The position numbers and the translations under genes are program-made. A DNA stretch of 64,000 bases from Ardenticatena maritima. Its GTDB lineage: Bacteria > Chloroflexota > Anaerolineae > Ardenticatenales > Ardenticatenaceae. The notes beneath the pieces were generated by a model that made no database searches, was not told where the DNA came from, and saw only the letters and a list, made by a program, of their open reading frames with translations. Of this stretch, positions 1 to 8,753 are shown in pieces (positions within the stretch are counted from its first letter, which is position 1; the number at the start of each line of letters is the position of its first letter). Location of the stretch: assembly GCF_001306175.1 (NCBI RefSeq), contig NZ_LGKN01000005.1, forward strand, positions 558,001 to 622,000. Reading direction: 5' to 3'.

Positions 1-599
1 TCGCCCGCGGCTTGTTGGCGACGCTCTCGGCGCACGGGCTGACGCGCGTCTGGCTGGTGGGGTACTCGCTTGGGGGGCGGCTGGCGCTCTACACCGCCGC
101 CATGTGGCCTTACCATGTGCGCGGGCTGGTGCTGGAAAGCGCTTCACCGGGGCTGGAACGTCCCGACGAGCGACGGGCGCGCGCCCACCTCGACGATGAG
201 CGCGCCGCGCGTATTCGGCGCGACGGCTTGGGGGCGTTCGTGCAGGCGTGGTACACCGCGCCGCTCTTTCGCGGGCTGGCTGCAAACGCCGCCTTGCTCG
301 CTCAGGTGCAACAACGCCGCTGCGCCCAAGACCCCGACGCCATGGCGCGGGTGATTGCCGAACTTAGCCCCGGACGTATGCCGCCGCTTTGGGGGGCGTT
401 GCCCTTTTTGCGTATGCCGCTGGCGTTTGTCAGCGGGGCACTGGATGAGAAGTACACGGCGCTGGGTGGGCGGGTTTGCACGCTCGCGCCCAACGCACTG
501 CACACCATCGTTCCCCACGCCAGCCACACCGTGCATCTTGAAGCGCCGCAGGCGTTCATCGCCGCCGTGCGCACGCATCTGGCACGCTGGGGTATCTAG
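1..599 (+). CDS. menH: MenH-like alpha/beta hydrolase (5' partial)
   Basis: The C-terminal ~198 codons of an alpha/beta-hydrolase; the reading frame is open to the left edge, so the start lies outside the window. The nucleophile elbow GYSLGGRLAL followed by LVLESASPGL is characteristic of MenH (2-succinyl-6-hydroxy-2,4-cyclohexadiene-1-carboxylate synthase), which eliminates pyruvate from SEPHCHC in menaquinone biosynthesis. The other triad members are probably the Asp in SGALDEKY and the His in PHASHTVH. It converges with the M23 peptidase gene, with only 3 bp between the stops. Other men genes are not visible, so the MenH call rests on motif resemblance; a generic hydrolase of the same fold is the alternative. 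Confidence 0.75.
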   Translation, partial: ARGLLATLSAHGLTRVWLVGYSLGGRLALYTAAMWPYHVRGLVLESASPGLERPDERRARAHLDDERAARIRRDGLGAFVQAWYTAPLFRGLAANAALLAQVQQRRCAQDPDAMARVIAELSPGRMPPLWGALPFLRMPLAFVSGALDEKYTALGGRVCTLAPNALHTIVPHASHTVHLEAPQAFIAAVRTHLARWGI

Positions 600-602
600 G
601 CG

Positions 603-1919
603 CTAGGGCGCACGCCCTGCGTGGCGCACCGTTGCCCCCACAGCAACCCAGCGCCCTTCAACATGCCGCACGCCGCCCGAAGGCATCGGAGGTCCGTCGT
701 GGTCGCGGAAGAAGAGCGGCAACCCCTCAGCAAATCCCACAGGTCGCTCCCATGGGGGCTGGCGCTGGTGGTGGATGTGAATGTGCGGCTCACTGCTGTG
801 CCCGGAATTGCCGCACGCCGCGAGTGGTTCCCCTTCATGCACAGTTTCACCCACTTGTACACGCAGACTCCCCGCTTGCAGGTGCGCCAGCACCAAAAAT
901 GTGCCCGTCTCCGCCAGTTGGAGTACCACATGGTTGCCGAAGACCGTTTCATTGCGGATTTCGTCTGTGGCTGGAAATTGCCCCGCCGGGTGGTCGGGTT
1001 CGCCGTCGTGCGCCGCGACCACCACACCATCCGCCGGCGCCAACACAGGCACCCCCCAACAGCCGTATGCGTCAAGCGCGGCAACGCCCACAAAAAAGGG
1101 CGCAATGACCAGGTCATACGCCCAGCGTTGGTCAGCCGAAAAAGCGTGGTAATTGGCTTCCAGCGTATCGCCGCCCCAGACCACGGTGAGCGGTTCGTCG
1201 GCGGGTAAGCGCACCCAGGCGTGGGGGTGAAGCGCCTCGATTGCTGCGGGGTACGCCATACGACCAACGCCCATCGTCCAGGCGAACGGGGCGCTGAGCA
1301 AGAGTGGGGGAACAAGAGCGATCGCCCGAATAGCGCGCGCGGCTTTCGTGTACTGGGTTGGCGTTCGCCACGCCAGTACGCCGAACAGCACCCCTACCAT
1401 GGGAAATACCGTTGGAAGCAGATTCCAAAGCCAGATTTTGAAGTCGCCGCCGTCCAGCCCCCATACCAGCCCCCACACAGCCGCCACAACACCCGCCGAA
1501 AGCAACGCGACCCGCTCGGCGGTGAGCCGTGGGCGCAGCCAGACCGTCACGGTAGTTCCCGCCAGCAATCCCGCCAGTGCGATCAACATGCCCGGCATGC
1601 GATAGGCGACGAGGGCGGTGGCGTTTTGGGGTGGTGCAGTGGCGCGAAGCAAGAGGAACAAGGTCAGCACAGTGCCGCCGGCCGTGACGAATACCAGGCG
1701 GCGCAGACCATTTTGCAACCGTCCGATGAGCGCTCCGACCAGAAAGGCGCTTGTGGCCAGCGCACAGAGCAAACCGCGTATGCGCACCCCCGTTGGCCAA
1801 GGTTCAAGCAGTGGACGCCAGAGGCCGACCAGCACAAACATTCCCACGACCACCAGGAACCCCGCGCCAATGCCATAGCCCAACATGAAGCCCCATCGTC
1901 GCCATGCGCTTGCTTGCAT
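603..1919 (-). CDS. Membrane-anchored M23-family metallopeptidase
   Basis: 438 residues. The N-terminal half holds about seven or eight hydrophobic helices. The C-terminal third is a LytM/M23 fold with the sequence WAYDL, the hallmark PADGVVVAAHDG strand, and the zinc-binding HIHIHH near residues 379-384 after CGNSGHSSEP. M23 enzymes cut peptidoglycan cross-links or are catalytically dead regulators. Here the HxH pair is intact, and the Asp of WAYDL is the likely third ligand. The start is supported by AAAGGAGGAGG just upstream. It is divergent from the exopolysaccharide operon across a 176-bp gap. A role in cell-wall remodelling is inferred; the substrate is unknown. Confidence 0.8.
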   Translation of the reverse strand: MQASAWRRWGFMLGYGIGAGFLVVVGMFVLVGLWRPLLEPWPTGVRIRGLLCALATSAFLVGALIGRLQNGLRRLVFVTAGGTVLTLFLLLRATAPPQNATALVAYRMPGMLIALAGLLAGTTVTVWLRPRLTAERVALLSAGVVAAVWGLVWGLDGGDFKIWLWNLLPTVFPMVGVLFGVLAWRTPTQYTKAARAIRAIALVPPLLLSAPFAWTMGVGRMAYPAAIEALHPHAWVRLPADEPLTVVWGGDTLEANYHAFSADQRWAYDLVIAPFFVGVAALDAYGCWGVPVLAPADGVVVAAHDGEPDHPAGQFPATDEIRNETVFGNHVVLQLAETGTFLVLAHLQAGSLRVQVGETVHEGEPLAACGNSGHSSEPHIHIHHQRQPPWERPVGFAEGLPLFFRDHDGPPMPSGGVRHVEGRWVAVGATVRHAGRAP

Positions 1920-2095
1920 TGCCTCCTCCTTTCATGCTGCACTACCACCATGCTTAGCCTATCGCACCCGCTGGTGTTTTTCAAGATGTTTGTTTGGAAA
2001 AACTTTCATTGTTTGTGGGGGGCTTGTAATTCGGTTCGTAAGGCGCAAGACGCATGATGAAGGCAAATCGAGTGAATCCGACAATGAGGAAGCCT

Positions 2096-4030
2096 ATGCG
2101 TTGGTTCAAAATGCTCTTGCTGTTTTTCGTGGGGCTTGGTTTTGTGGGGCGCGTAGCGGCGCAAGAACCGCCGCTTGAAACCTGGCGCGTTCCCTTTCCC
2201 GACCTTGGTTTGCCGGAGACGCTCCGCCTGCAAGGGGCGGTCGCCGAACAGACGTATTTTGTTCCGCTGGCGAAGGGTATTCGGGCGACGTACCTGGAAG
2301 CCGATATGGTGGTCTCGCCCGATGTGGTGGACGGCTATGTTGAAGTACGCTCGCAAGACCGCTTGCTGGCGACAGTCCCGTTTACCAACACCGTGTGCCA
2401 TGTGCGTGTTCCGCTTGAACAGGCTCGCGTGCAAGACAACGTCATGCCGCTGACCCTGCGCGCTCGTATTCGCAGTGATGATGACGTGTGCACCACGTCG
2501 TATGTGGGGGGCTGGCTCGAATGGCAACAGCCGACGTTGACGTTTGAAGGCGTCCCCCAATCGCCGGCGCGGATTGGCGAGTTCTGGCCCCCCGTCGTGC
2601 ATGATGTGCATATCGTTGTCCCGCCCGCGCCAAGCCCGGTGGAAGCCGAAGCCGCCCTGCGTATTGCCGCGGCGGTGGCGCAGCGCTACCGCGCGGTGCG
2701 CCCCACTCTGCACATTGAAGCCCTGCGCGAAGATGGACCATTTCCCCCGCCCAGCGCCGCCAACCCCACATTGGCGCGGTTGTGGGAGCGACGCATTGTC
2801 ATTCGCGAAACGTCGGCCGTGAACCGCCTGACACTCGACACGGACGATATGCCGACGCTCCGGCTGGAAGGCTCGCCGGACGCCCTGCGCATGCAAAGCC
2901 GACTGGTTGCCAGTCGGCTCGTGTCGGCGGTTGTCGCCCGCACAGCCGACGCGATCACCTTGGCTGAAGCCGAGACCGTCGGGCGCGACCTCATCACCTT
3001 TGCCGAGTTGCAACCGCCCACGCTCAACCTCTTCGGCGTGGGGCGCATGACTATTCCCCTGGCGGTCTCACAGGCTGATTTGGGTGGACCGGTGAAAACG
3101 CTGGCGCTGCGGCTCTCCGGGACGCATACGCCGCCGCCCGAAACGGCGCACGCCACGCTGAGCGTCTATGTCAACGAAGGCTTGGTGCATGCGGTCCCGC
3201 TCAATCAAAGCGGCTTCTTTGACCTTTACATTCCCGTCGCCGGCGCCTTGCTCCAGCGTGACAACACCATCCGCATTCAGGTGGATTACACACCGCCGGG
3301 CGGCAACTGTGAAATCGGGGCGCACCCCTTTGGGCTGACGCTCTCGCCGCAATCGTATCTGGCGTTTGAGCGGGGGGGGAGCCTGCCGCCGGGGTTTGGG
3401 CGCATTCCGCAAAGCCTGCTCCCCACGTTTGACGTCGCGTTCGACCGGCTCGACCTTGCGGCGTTGCGTGCCGCCGCCCTGTTGACGGCTGAATGGCAGC
3501 GCCTCACACGCACCCCGCTTGACCCGCGCGTGCAATCGTTGGAAAGCGTCGTGGCGGCGCGCACACCGGCGCTGGTGCTGGCTCACGTGCCCGACAACGC
3601 CTCGGCTTTCAACCCGCCTCTCCAGCCGACGCCGTTCCGCGTGCTGGATGTCAACGGGCAAGAAATTTTCACGATGGGCATGGACGCCCCCTTTGGCGTG
3701 CTGGAAGCCTTCGAGCAGCGGGGGCGCATGGTGGTATTGCTGACACAGCAGGGCGATATGCCCCTGGACGCGACCGCGCAAAAAGCGCTGGCGTCCCCCA
3801 ACGGTTGGTACGACCTGCAAGGTGATGTACTCATCGTCCCGGAGCAGGGCGACCCGGTGGCGTTGAGCGTGCGCACGGGAGCGGTACGGGTTGAACCGTT
3901 GACGCCGTCGCGCACGATGTGGTGGCAACGCCTGCGCCCGCTGGTGTATGCCTTCTTGCTCTTTGGAACAACGCTGTTTTTGGCGTGGGCGTACCCGCGT
4001 GTGGTGCAAAAACAGCCCAAGGACGGATGA
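2096..4030 (+). CDS. BcsB-like exopolysaccharide synthase periplasmic subunit
   Basis: 644 residues from the chosen ATG. An upstream in-frame ATG at 2054 exists, but only 2096 has a good ribosome site (GAGGA, 5-nt gap), and it places a clean signal peptide (MRWFKMLLLFFVGLGFV, cleavage after VAAQ) at the N-terminus. The body resembles BcsB: paired jelly-roll carbohydrate-binding and ferredoxin-like modules (for example NLFGVGRMTIPLAV, NTIRIQVDYTPPGG). A single C-terminal helix (YAFLLFGTTLFLAWAY) would anchor it to the membrane. BcsB docks on the synthase BcsA and guides the nascent glucan outward. Its stop overlaps the start of the GT2 synthase gene (ATGA), as expected for a stoichiometric pair. 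The polymer made is not known. Confidence 0.8.
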   Translation: MRWFKMLLLFFVGLGFVGRVAAQEPPLETWRVPFPDLGLPETLRLQGAVAEQTYFVPLAKGIRATYLEADMVVSPDVVDGYVEVRSQDRLLATVPFTNTVCHVRVPLEQARVQDNVMPLTLRARIRSDDDVCTTSYVGGWLEWQQPTLTFEGVPQSPARIGEFWPPVVHDVHIVVPPAPSPVEAEAALRIAAAVAQRYRAVRPTLHIEALREDGPFPPPSAANPTLARLWERRIVIRETSAVNRLTLDTDDMPTLRLEGSPDALRMQSRLVASRLVSAVVARTADAITLAEAETVGRDLITFAELQPPTLNLFGVGRMTIPLAVSQADLGGPVKTLALRLSGTHTPPPETAHATLSVYVNEGLVHAVPLNQSGFFDLYIPVAGALLQRDNTIRIQVDYTPPGGNCEIGAHPFGLTLSPQSYLAFERGGSLPPGFGRIPQSLLPTFDVAFDRLDLAALRAAALLTAEWQRLTRTPLDPRVQSLESVVAARTPALVLAHVPDNASAFNPPLQPTPFRVLDVNGQEIFTMGMDAPFGVLEAFEQRGRMVVLLTQQGDMPLDATAQKALASPNGWYDLQGDVLIVPEQGDPVALSVRTGAVRVEPLTPSRTMWWQRLRPLVYAFLLFGTTLFLAWAYPRVVQKQPKDG

Positions 4031-5910
4031 GCATGGTGCAGACCTCTACGCCCGTCCAAACCAAACGGCTCGGCGAAGCCCTGGTGGAGCGGGGCTTGAT
4101 TTCGCCTGCACAACTCGCCAAAGCGCTGGACCTTCAACAGCGTACCGGCGAACGCTTGGGGCGTATCCTCATCGCGTTAGGGGCGGTCAAGCGCAAAGAC
4201 TTGTACAACGTGCTGGCGGATGTGTGGGGGGTGCCGTTTGTCGATTTGACGCAACGCCGCCCTGAGCCGCACGTTTTGCGTCTGTTCGACCCCGCCGAAC
4301 TGGTGGCGGAGCGCTTCATCCCGCTGGTGTGGCAGGGCAAGACGCTGGTTGTGGCCACCGCTGAACCGCCCAACGCCGACCTGGCGGCGCGGATTCGTGC
4401 CAAAAGCGGCGCCGCCGACGTGGCGTTTTACGCGACAACCGAATGGGATATTGACTACGCGATTCGCACCCTGTACCGCGACACCATTCTCGACCGCGCT
4501 GTATTTGGGTTGTACTACCGCACGCCCGACGAGTGCGCCTATACGGTCATGGTGCCGTGGCAATTTCTGGCGCTGGGGGCGGCGGTGGTGGCTGCGCTCA
4601 CCGCGTTGTATCTCTGGCCGCGTGCCACGCTGATTGCGCTCAATTTTCTGGTGAACATCGGCTTTTTCATCGGCATTCTCTTCAAATTTGTGGTGTCGCT
4701 GGTTGGGGCACAGTCGGAGCATGTGCAGTGGGTGACGGATGAAGAAGTGGCGGCGCTGGATGAGCGCACCTTGCCGACCTATACCATTCTTGTCCCGGTC
4801 TATCGTGAAGCCAACATCGTTTCACTTCTCATTGAAAACCTGGGGCGCATTGAGTATCCACCCGAAAAACTGGAAATCCTGTTGTTGCTGGAAGAAGACG
4901 ATGAAGAAACGATTGCCGCGGCACGCGCCGCCAATCCCCCCGAAACAGTAACGTTTGTGATGATTCCCGACGGGCAACCGAAAACGAAGCCCAAAGCCTG
5001 CAACGTCGGGCTCTTTTTTGCACGGGGTGAGTACCTGGTGATTTACGACGCCGAAGACCGCCCCGACCCCGACCAACTCAAAAAAGCGGTGGTGGCCTTT
5101 CGCAAAGGACCGCCGAATCTGGCGTGTGTGCAGGCGGCGCTCAACTACTTCAATAGCGATGAGAATTTTCTCACGCGCATGTTCACGCTCGAATACTCCT
5201 ACTGGTTCGACTACATTTTACCGGGCTTGGATCGCCTGCGCCTGCCCATTCCGCTGGGGGGCACCAGCAACCATTTCCGCACCGACGTTTTGCGCGAGTT
5301 GGGTGGGTGGGACCCCTTCAACGTCACTGAGGACGCCGATTTGGGCATTCGCGCGGCGGGGCATGGCTATGTGGTGGGCGTCATCAACTCGACAACCTAC
5401 GAAGAAGCCAACAACCACATCGGCAACTGGATTCGCCAGCGCTCACGCTGGATCAAGGGCTACATGCAAACCGTTCTGGTGCATACCCGCCGCCCGATTG
5501 CGCTGGTGCGGCGGGTTGGCTGGCGCAATGCGCTGGGGTTCGCCCTGTTGATTGGGGGCACACCGTTGACGTTCTTGTCGGCGCCGCCGCTGTGGGGCAT
5601 GTATCTGGTGTGGCTCTTGACGCGCACGCATGCGTTCGACTTTCTGTTCCCCCCCATTACGTTGTATGTAAGCCTCTTCAATTTGTTGATTGGCAACGGG
5701 TTGATGATTTACCTGAACATGCTGGCGGTCTTCAAGCGCGAATACTACCACTTGTTGCTATTTGCCTTGCTCAACCCGTTCTATTGGGTGTTGCATACCA
5801 TCGCCGCATACAAGGCGTTGTGGCAACTCTTCACACGCCCCTTCTACTGGGAGAAAACACGCCATGGCATTAGCAAATTCCTGGACACAGAGACATCCAC
5901 GCACGCATGA
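4027..5910 (+). CDS. Processive GT2 polysaccharide synthase with N-terminal MshEN domain
   Basis: 627 residues. Residues ~13-75 form a MshEN (T2SSE_N) module with two repeats beginning RLGEALVERGLI and RLGRILIALGAV; this domain binds cyclic di-GMP in MshE and NfrB. Helices at ~178-225 precede a GT2 core with VPVYREAN, DAED (341-344), TED (434-436) and QRSRW (471-475), the D,D,D,QxxRW set of processive synthases such as BcsA. C-terminal helices follow. No PilZ domain is visible, so cyclic di-GMP control, if any, would come from the MshEN end. The ATG overlaps the bcsB-like stop. It most likely polymerises and extrudes an exopolysaccharide; the sugar is undetermined. Confidence 0.85.
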   Translation: MSMVQTSTPVQTKRLGEALVERGLISPAQLAKALDLQQRTGERLGRILIALGAVKRKDLYNVLADVWGVPFVDLTQRRPEPHVLRLFDPAELVAERFIPLVWQGKTLVVATAEPPNADLAARIRAKSGAADVAFYATTEWDIDYAIRTLYRDTILDRAVFGLYYRTPDECAYTVMVPWQFLALGAAVVAALTALYLWPRATLIALNFLVNIGFFIGILFKFVVSLVGAQSEHVQWVTDEEVAALDERTLPTYTILVPVYREANIVSLLIENLGRIEYPPEKLEILLLLEEDDEETIAAARAANPPETVTFVMIPDGQPKTKPKACNVGLFFARGEYLVIYDAEDRPDPDQLKKAVVAFRKGPPNLACVQAALNYFNSDENFLTRMFTLEYSYWFDYILPGLDRLRLPIPLGGTSNHFRTDVLRELGGWDPFNVTEDADLGIRAAGHGYVVGVINSTTYEEANNHIGNWIRQRSRWIKGYMQTVLVHTRRPIALVRRVGWRNALGFALLIGGTPLTFLSAPPLWGMYLVWLLTRTHAFDFLFPPITLYVSLFNLLIGNGLMIYLNMLAVFKREYYHLLLFALLNPFYWVLHTIAAYKALWQLFTRPFYWEKTRHGISKFLDTETSTHA

Positions 5911-7357
5911 TTTGATAGAGTTGCCCTGGTACGGGCATCTCGTGGGGGCGTTCATCTTCGCCATCCCGTTTCTCTGGTTGGCGGTCTGGGTGCATTCGCT
6001 GGGCTTCATCAGCGATACGCATGCTGTCTTCACCGCCAAAGTCTTGCTGGCGCTGGACCGAGGGCGTCTGGAATTTGTAGGATTTACCTATCCACCGTTG
6101 CCCTTTCTGCTGACCATGCTTGCCCCCTCGCCGCTGACGCCGTCCATCTGGTCGGCGCTCGCTGCGGGGGCAACCGCCTGGCTGTTGTGGCAACACCTCT
6201 GGCAAACACGATTTTCAACCGGCATACTTGTGTTGCTCTTGGTTGCAATGGCTATCACATCGTCATCCGCCTACGTGGCAACCCAATCGCTGGATGAGAT
6301 GAGCACGCTGTTTTTCTTCCTGCTTGCGTGGCGCTTTTTCCTGGGCTTTACCCACCGCCGTGAAACATGGGGCGGCTTTGCCGCCGGGTTGGTGCTGGGG
6401 CTGGCGTTCTTTTTCCACGCCTACGCCGTTTTGTTTGGCGTGCTCTACGCCTTGGCGACGCCTTTCTTTCGCGTCCTTCCCCCCGACATTCCACCGCGCA
6501 AACGTTGGCAGGCGCTTTTGACTTCAAGTGTGATTGTGGCGTTCCCCTCATTGTTGGCGTTTGGAACATGGACCTACATCAACTGGCTCTTCACGGGCGA
6601 CGCTCTCCGCTTTCTGGCTGAACCGGCGTCGCCGGTCTATGCGTTTCTGCATCCGGCGGCGACCCCCGTCTATGGATTGGTAGCGGCGGTGCGTACCGTG
6701 GTGAGCGATTTGCTGCATTTGCCGCTGGTCATCGCCATCGGCGTCATTGTCGCCTACCATACCCCCGATCGCCTGTTTGCCTTCCTCATTGCACCCCTCA
6801 TCATTTTGCTGGTGCGTGCCATGGGGCTAGCGTATCCCCCAACGTTTGCCGCGGGCACGCTCTCCGTGATGGCGCTGGCGGCGTTGCCGCGTCGTGCGTC
6901 GCCGCGCTGGCGCATGTTGCTGGTTCCGGCGGCGCTGTTGCATATCGCCATCGGGCTCTTCGCGCCACCGGCGCAATCCATCACACGCGAGTGGGGGCTG
7001 TTTTTGCTCCAAGGCACGCCGCGCGAAGCCGACCTGCGCGAGCAGGCAATCGCCGAGCGCCTGCGCCTCGCGCCGCCTGGAAGCATCCTCGCCGACGATC
7101 ACACCGCCTACCGCTTGATTGCGCGGGCGGGAACAGCGCGCCCCTTCCTGCTCCCTGTTGATGGTGATTTCACCGCGGCGGTGCAAGCCCCCCGCCGATT
7201 TGTGCGCTACGTGTTGGTTGCCGAACAGCCCGTGCCCGGTGAGGCGCTTGCGCCGCGCTATGCGACACAGGCGCCGCCGGGGTTTGTGCTTGAAGCCGCC
7301 TGGCCTGGCTGGCGTTTGTACCGCCGTCTTGACACGCCGCCGCTCCTCACGGAGTGA
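5864..7357 (+). CDS. Polytopic membrane protein, GT-C/GT39-like
   Basis: 497 residues with about ten hydrophobic helices and a soluble C-terminal tail. The start at 5864 is preceded by GGGAGAAA and overlaps the GT2 gene by 47 bp, so it belongs to the same operon. An early extracytoplasmic acidic loop (FISDTHAVFTAK) and the TYPPLPF segment recall the first loop of lipid-linked-sugar (GT-C) glycosyltransferases such as GT39/ArnT, but the match is loose. The C-terminal region (after residue ~370) has a pattern seen in such enzymes (PPGSILADDHTAY). It may decorate or prime the polymer made by the neighbouring synthase. Family assignment is tentative. Confidence 0.6.
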   Translation: MALANSWTQRHPRTHDLIELPWYGHLVGAFIFAIPFLWLAVWVHSLGFISDTHAVFTAKVLLALDRGRLEFVGFTYPPLPFLLTMLAPSPLTPSIWSALAAGATAWLLWQHLWQTRFSTGILVLLLVAMAITSSSAYVATQSLDEMSTLFFFLLAWRFFLGFTHRRETWGGFAAGLVLGLAFFFHAYAVLFGVLYALATPFFRVLPPDIPPRKRWQALLTSSVIVAFPSLLAFGTWTYINWLFTGDALRFLAEPASPVYAFLHPAATPVYGLVAAVRTVVSDLLHLPLVIAIGVIVAYHTPDRLFAFLIAPLIILLVRAMGLAYPPTFAAGTLSVMALAALPRRASPRWRMLLVPAALLHIAIGLFAPPAQSITREWGLFLLQGTPREADLREQAIAERLRLAPPGSILADDHTAYRLIARAGTARPFLLPVDGDFTAAVQAPRRFVRYVLVAEQPVPGEALAPRYATQAPPGFVLEAAWPGWRLYRRLDTPPLLTE

Positions 7358-7435
7358 AAACGCAACGTCGTTTGGCGCATGGTGCAATCGCATCATCATT
7401 TCCGGCGATCATTTGAGACGAAAAGGAGAGAGTCC

Positions 7436-8701
7436 ATGCGCCGCTATATCGCTTTTATGCTCGTCTTGGTTGCCTTGAGTGGGTGTGCCTTGCAGGCGGG
7501 GCGTTTGCGCCCCACGCGCGTTGTGCAAGAAGTCGCCGCGCAAGCCGCAACAGGTGCGCCTTCGCCTACGGCGGAACCCACCGCAACGCCAGCCCCTGAA
7601 AACAGCGAGCCGCCAACCCCCACGCCTTCGCCTTTCGCAGAAACGCCACAGTCCGAACTCAGCGCGGAAACGCCCCCCGTCGAGGGAATAGCGGCGTGGA
7701 AAGCGCAAGAAGCCTGGCTGAGCGACCTCTACGACCGCGCCAGCCGAAGCGTGGTACACATCACGACCCGCACCTACACGTATGACTTTTTCTTGCGCCC
7801 CATTCCGCAAGAAGGAACGGGTTCGGGCTTCATTTGGGATACCGAGGGGCATGTGGTGACGAACTATCACGTGGTGGAAAACGCCCGCGAAATCGAAGTG
7901 GCGCTTGCCGATGGGACACGCACCACCGCTTCCATTGTCGGCGTTGACCCCCAAAACGACCTTGCCGTCATCAAACTGGATGAAGTGCCCGCTGATACGC
8001 CGCCGTTGCCGCTTGGTGATTCGCTCTCGCTGCGCGTGGGGCAGTTTGTGATTGCCATCGGTAACCCGTTCGGGTTTGACCGTACCATGACGCTGGGGAT
8101 TGTGAGCGCGCTGGGGCGTGTCATTCAAAACGAAAGCGGCACGTTCATCGGCGAAGTCATCCAGACCGACGCTGCCATCAACCCCGGCAACTCCGGCGGT
8201 CCCTTGCTGGACATCGAGGGGCGCGTGGTGGGCGTCAACTCCGCCATCATCTCGCCGAGCGGCGCCAATGCGGGCATTGGCTTCGCCATTCCGGCGCACA
8301 CGGTGCAGCGCGTGGTGCCCGAACTGATTGAGCGCGGCTACTACCGCCATCCGTGGCTTGGCATCGAAGCGTTCGACCTGACGCCGCGCCTCGCCGAAGT
8401 GCTGCGTCGGCGTGGTGTGGCGGTGCCTGATGAAGGCGTGCTCGTGGTCGCTGTGTACCGTGGTGGTCCGGCGGCGAATGCAGGCATTCGTGGCGCAACC
8501 GCGCGCGTGCAAATCGCAAACTTGCTCTTGCCCGTGGGGGGCGACGTGATTGTGGGCGTCAATGGGGAACCGGTCTCCTCACTGCGCGACCTCAATCTCT
8601 TGCTGGAAAACCGCTACCGTGTGGGCGACCGCATCACGCTCAACATCATGCGCGACGGCGAACCGCTGGACGTGGACGTGGTGCTGGCTGAGCGCCCATG
8701 A
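7436..8701 (+). CDS. HtrA/Deg-type serine protease, lipoprotein
   Basis: 421 residues. ATG 7436 follows AAAGGAGAG and begins a lipoprotein signal with lipobox LSGC (Cys17). A Pro/Thr-rich linker (residues ~30-85) leads to an S1C protease domain with His145 (TNYHVV), Asp175 (PQNDLAV) and Ser253 (NPGNSGGP), all intact. A single PDZ domain covers roughly residues 320-420 (GPAANAGIRG, VNGEPVSSLRDL). Family members degrade or refold misfolded envelope proteins. It lies 78 bp after the polysaccharide operon and may be co-transcribed with it. A bidirectional hairpin follows the stop. Confidence 0.92.
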   Translation: MRRYIAFMLVLVALSGCALQAGRLRPTRVVQEVAAQAATGAPSPTAEPTATPAPENSEPPTPTPSPFAETPQSELSAETPPVEGIAAWKAQEAWLSDLYDRASRSVVHITTRTYTYDFFLRPIPQEGTGSGFIWDTEGHVVTNYHVVENAREIEVALADGTRTTASIVGVDPQNDLAVIKLDEVPADTPPLPLGDSLSLRVGQFVIAIGNPFGFDRTMTLGIVSALGRVIQNESGTFIGEVIQTDAAINPGNSGGPLLDIEGRVVGVNSAIISPSGANAGIGFAIPAHTVQRVVPELIERGYYRHPWLGIEAFDLTPRLAEVLRRRGVAVPDEGVLVVAVYRGGPAANAGIRGATARVQIANLLLPVGGDVIVGVNGEPVSSLRDLNLLLENRYRVGDRITLNIMRDGEPLDVDVVLAERP

Positions 8702-8720
8702 CCAGGTTGCCGGCGTCGCA

Positions 8721-8748
8721 AAACGCGGGGGCAGATGCCCCCGCGTTT
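8721..8748. terminator. Bidirectional intrinsic terminator
   Basis: A near-perfect inverted repeat (AAACGCGGGGGCA / TGCCCCCGCGTTT) sits between the convergent ends of the HtrA gene and the gene at 8754-10340. A flanking T run is weak on the plus strand; A residues on the left give a U run on the minus strand. Confidence 0.8.
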
Positions 8749-8753
8749 GCCTT

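Noticed and set aside
2054-2095. Earlier in-frame ATG for the BcsB-like gene
   Set aside because: No good ribosome site, and it would put 14 polar residues before a clean signal peptide; ATG 2096 has GAGGA 5 nt upstream.
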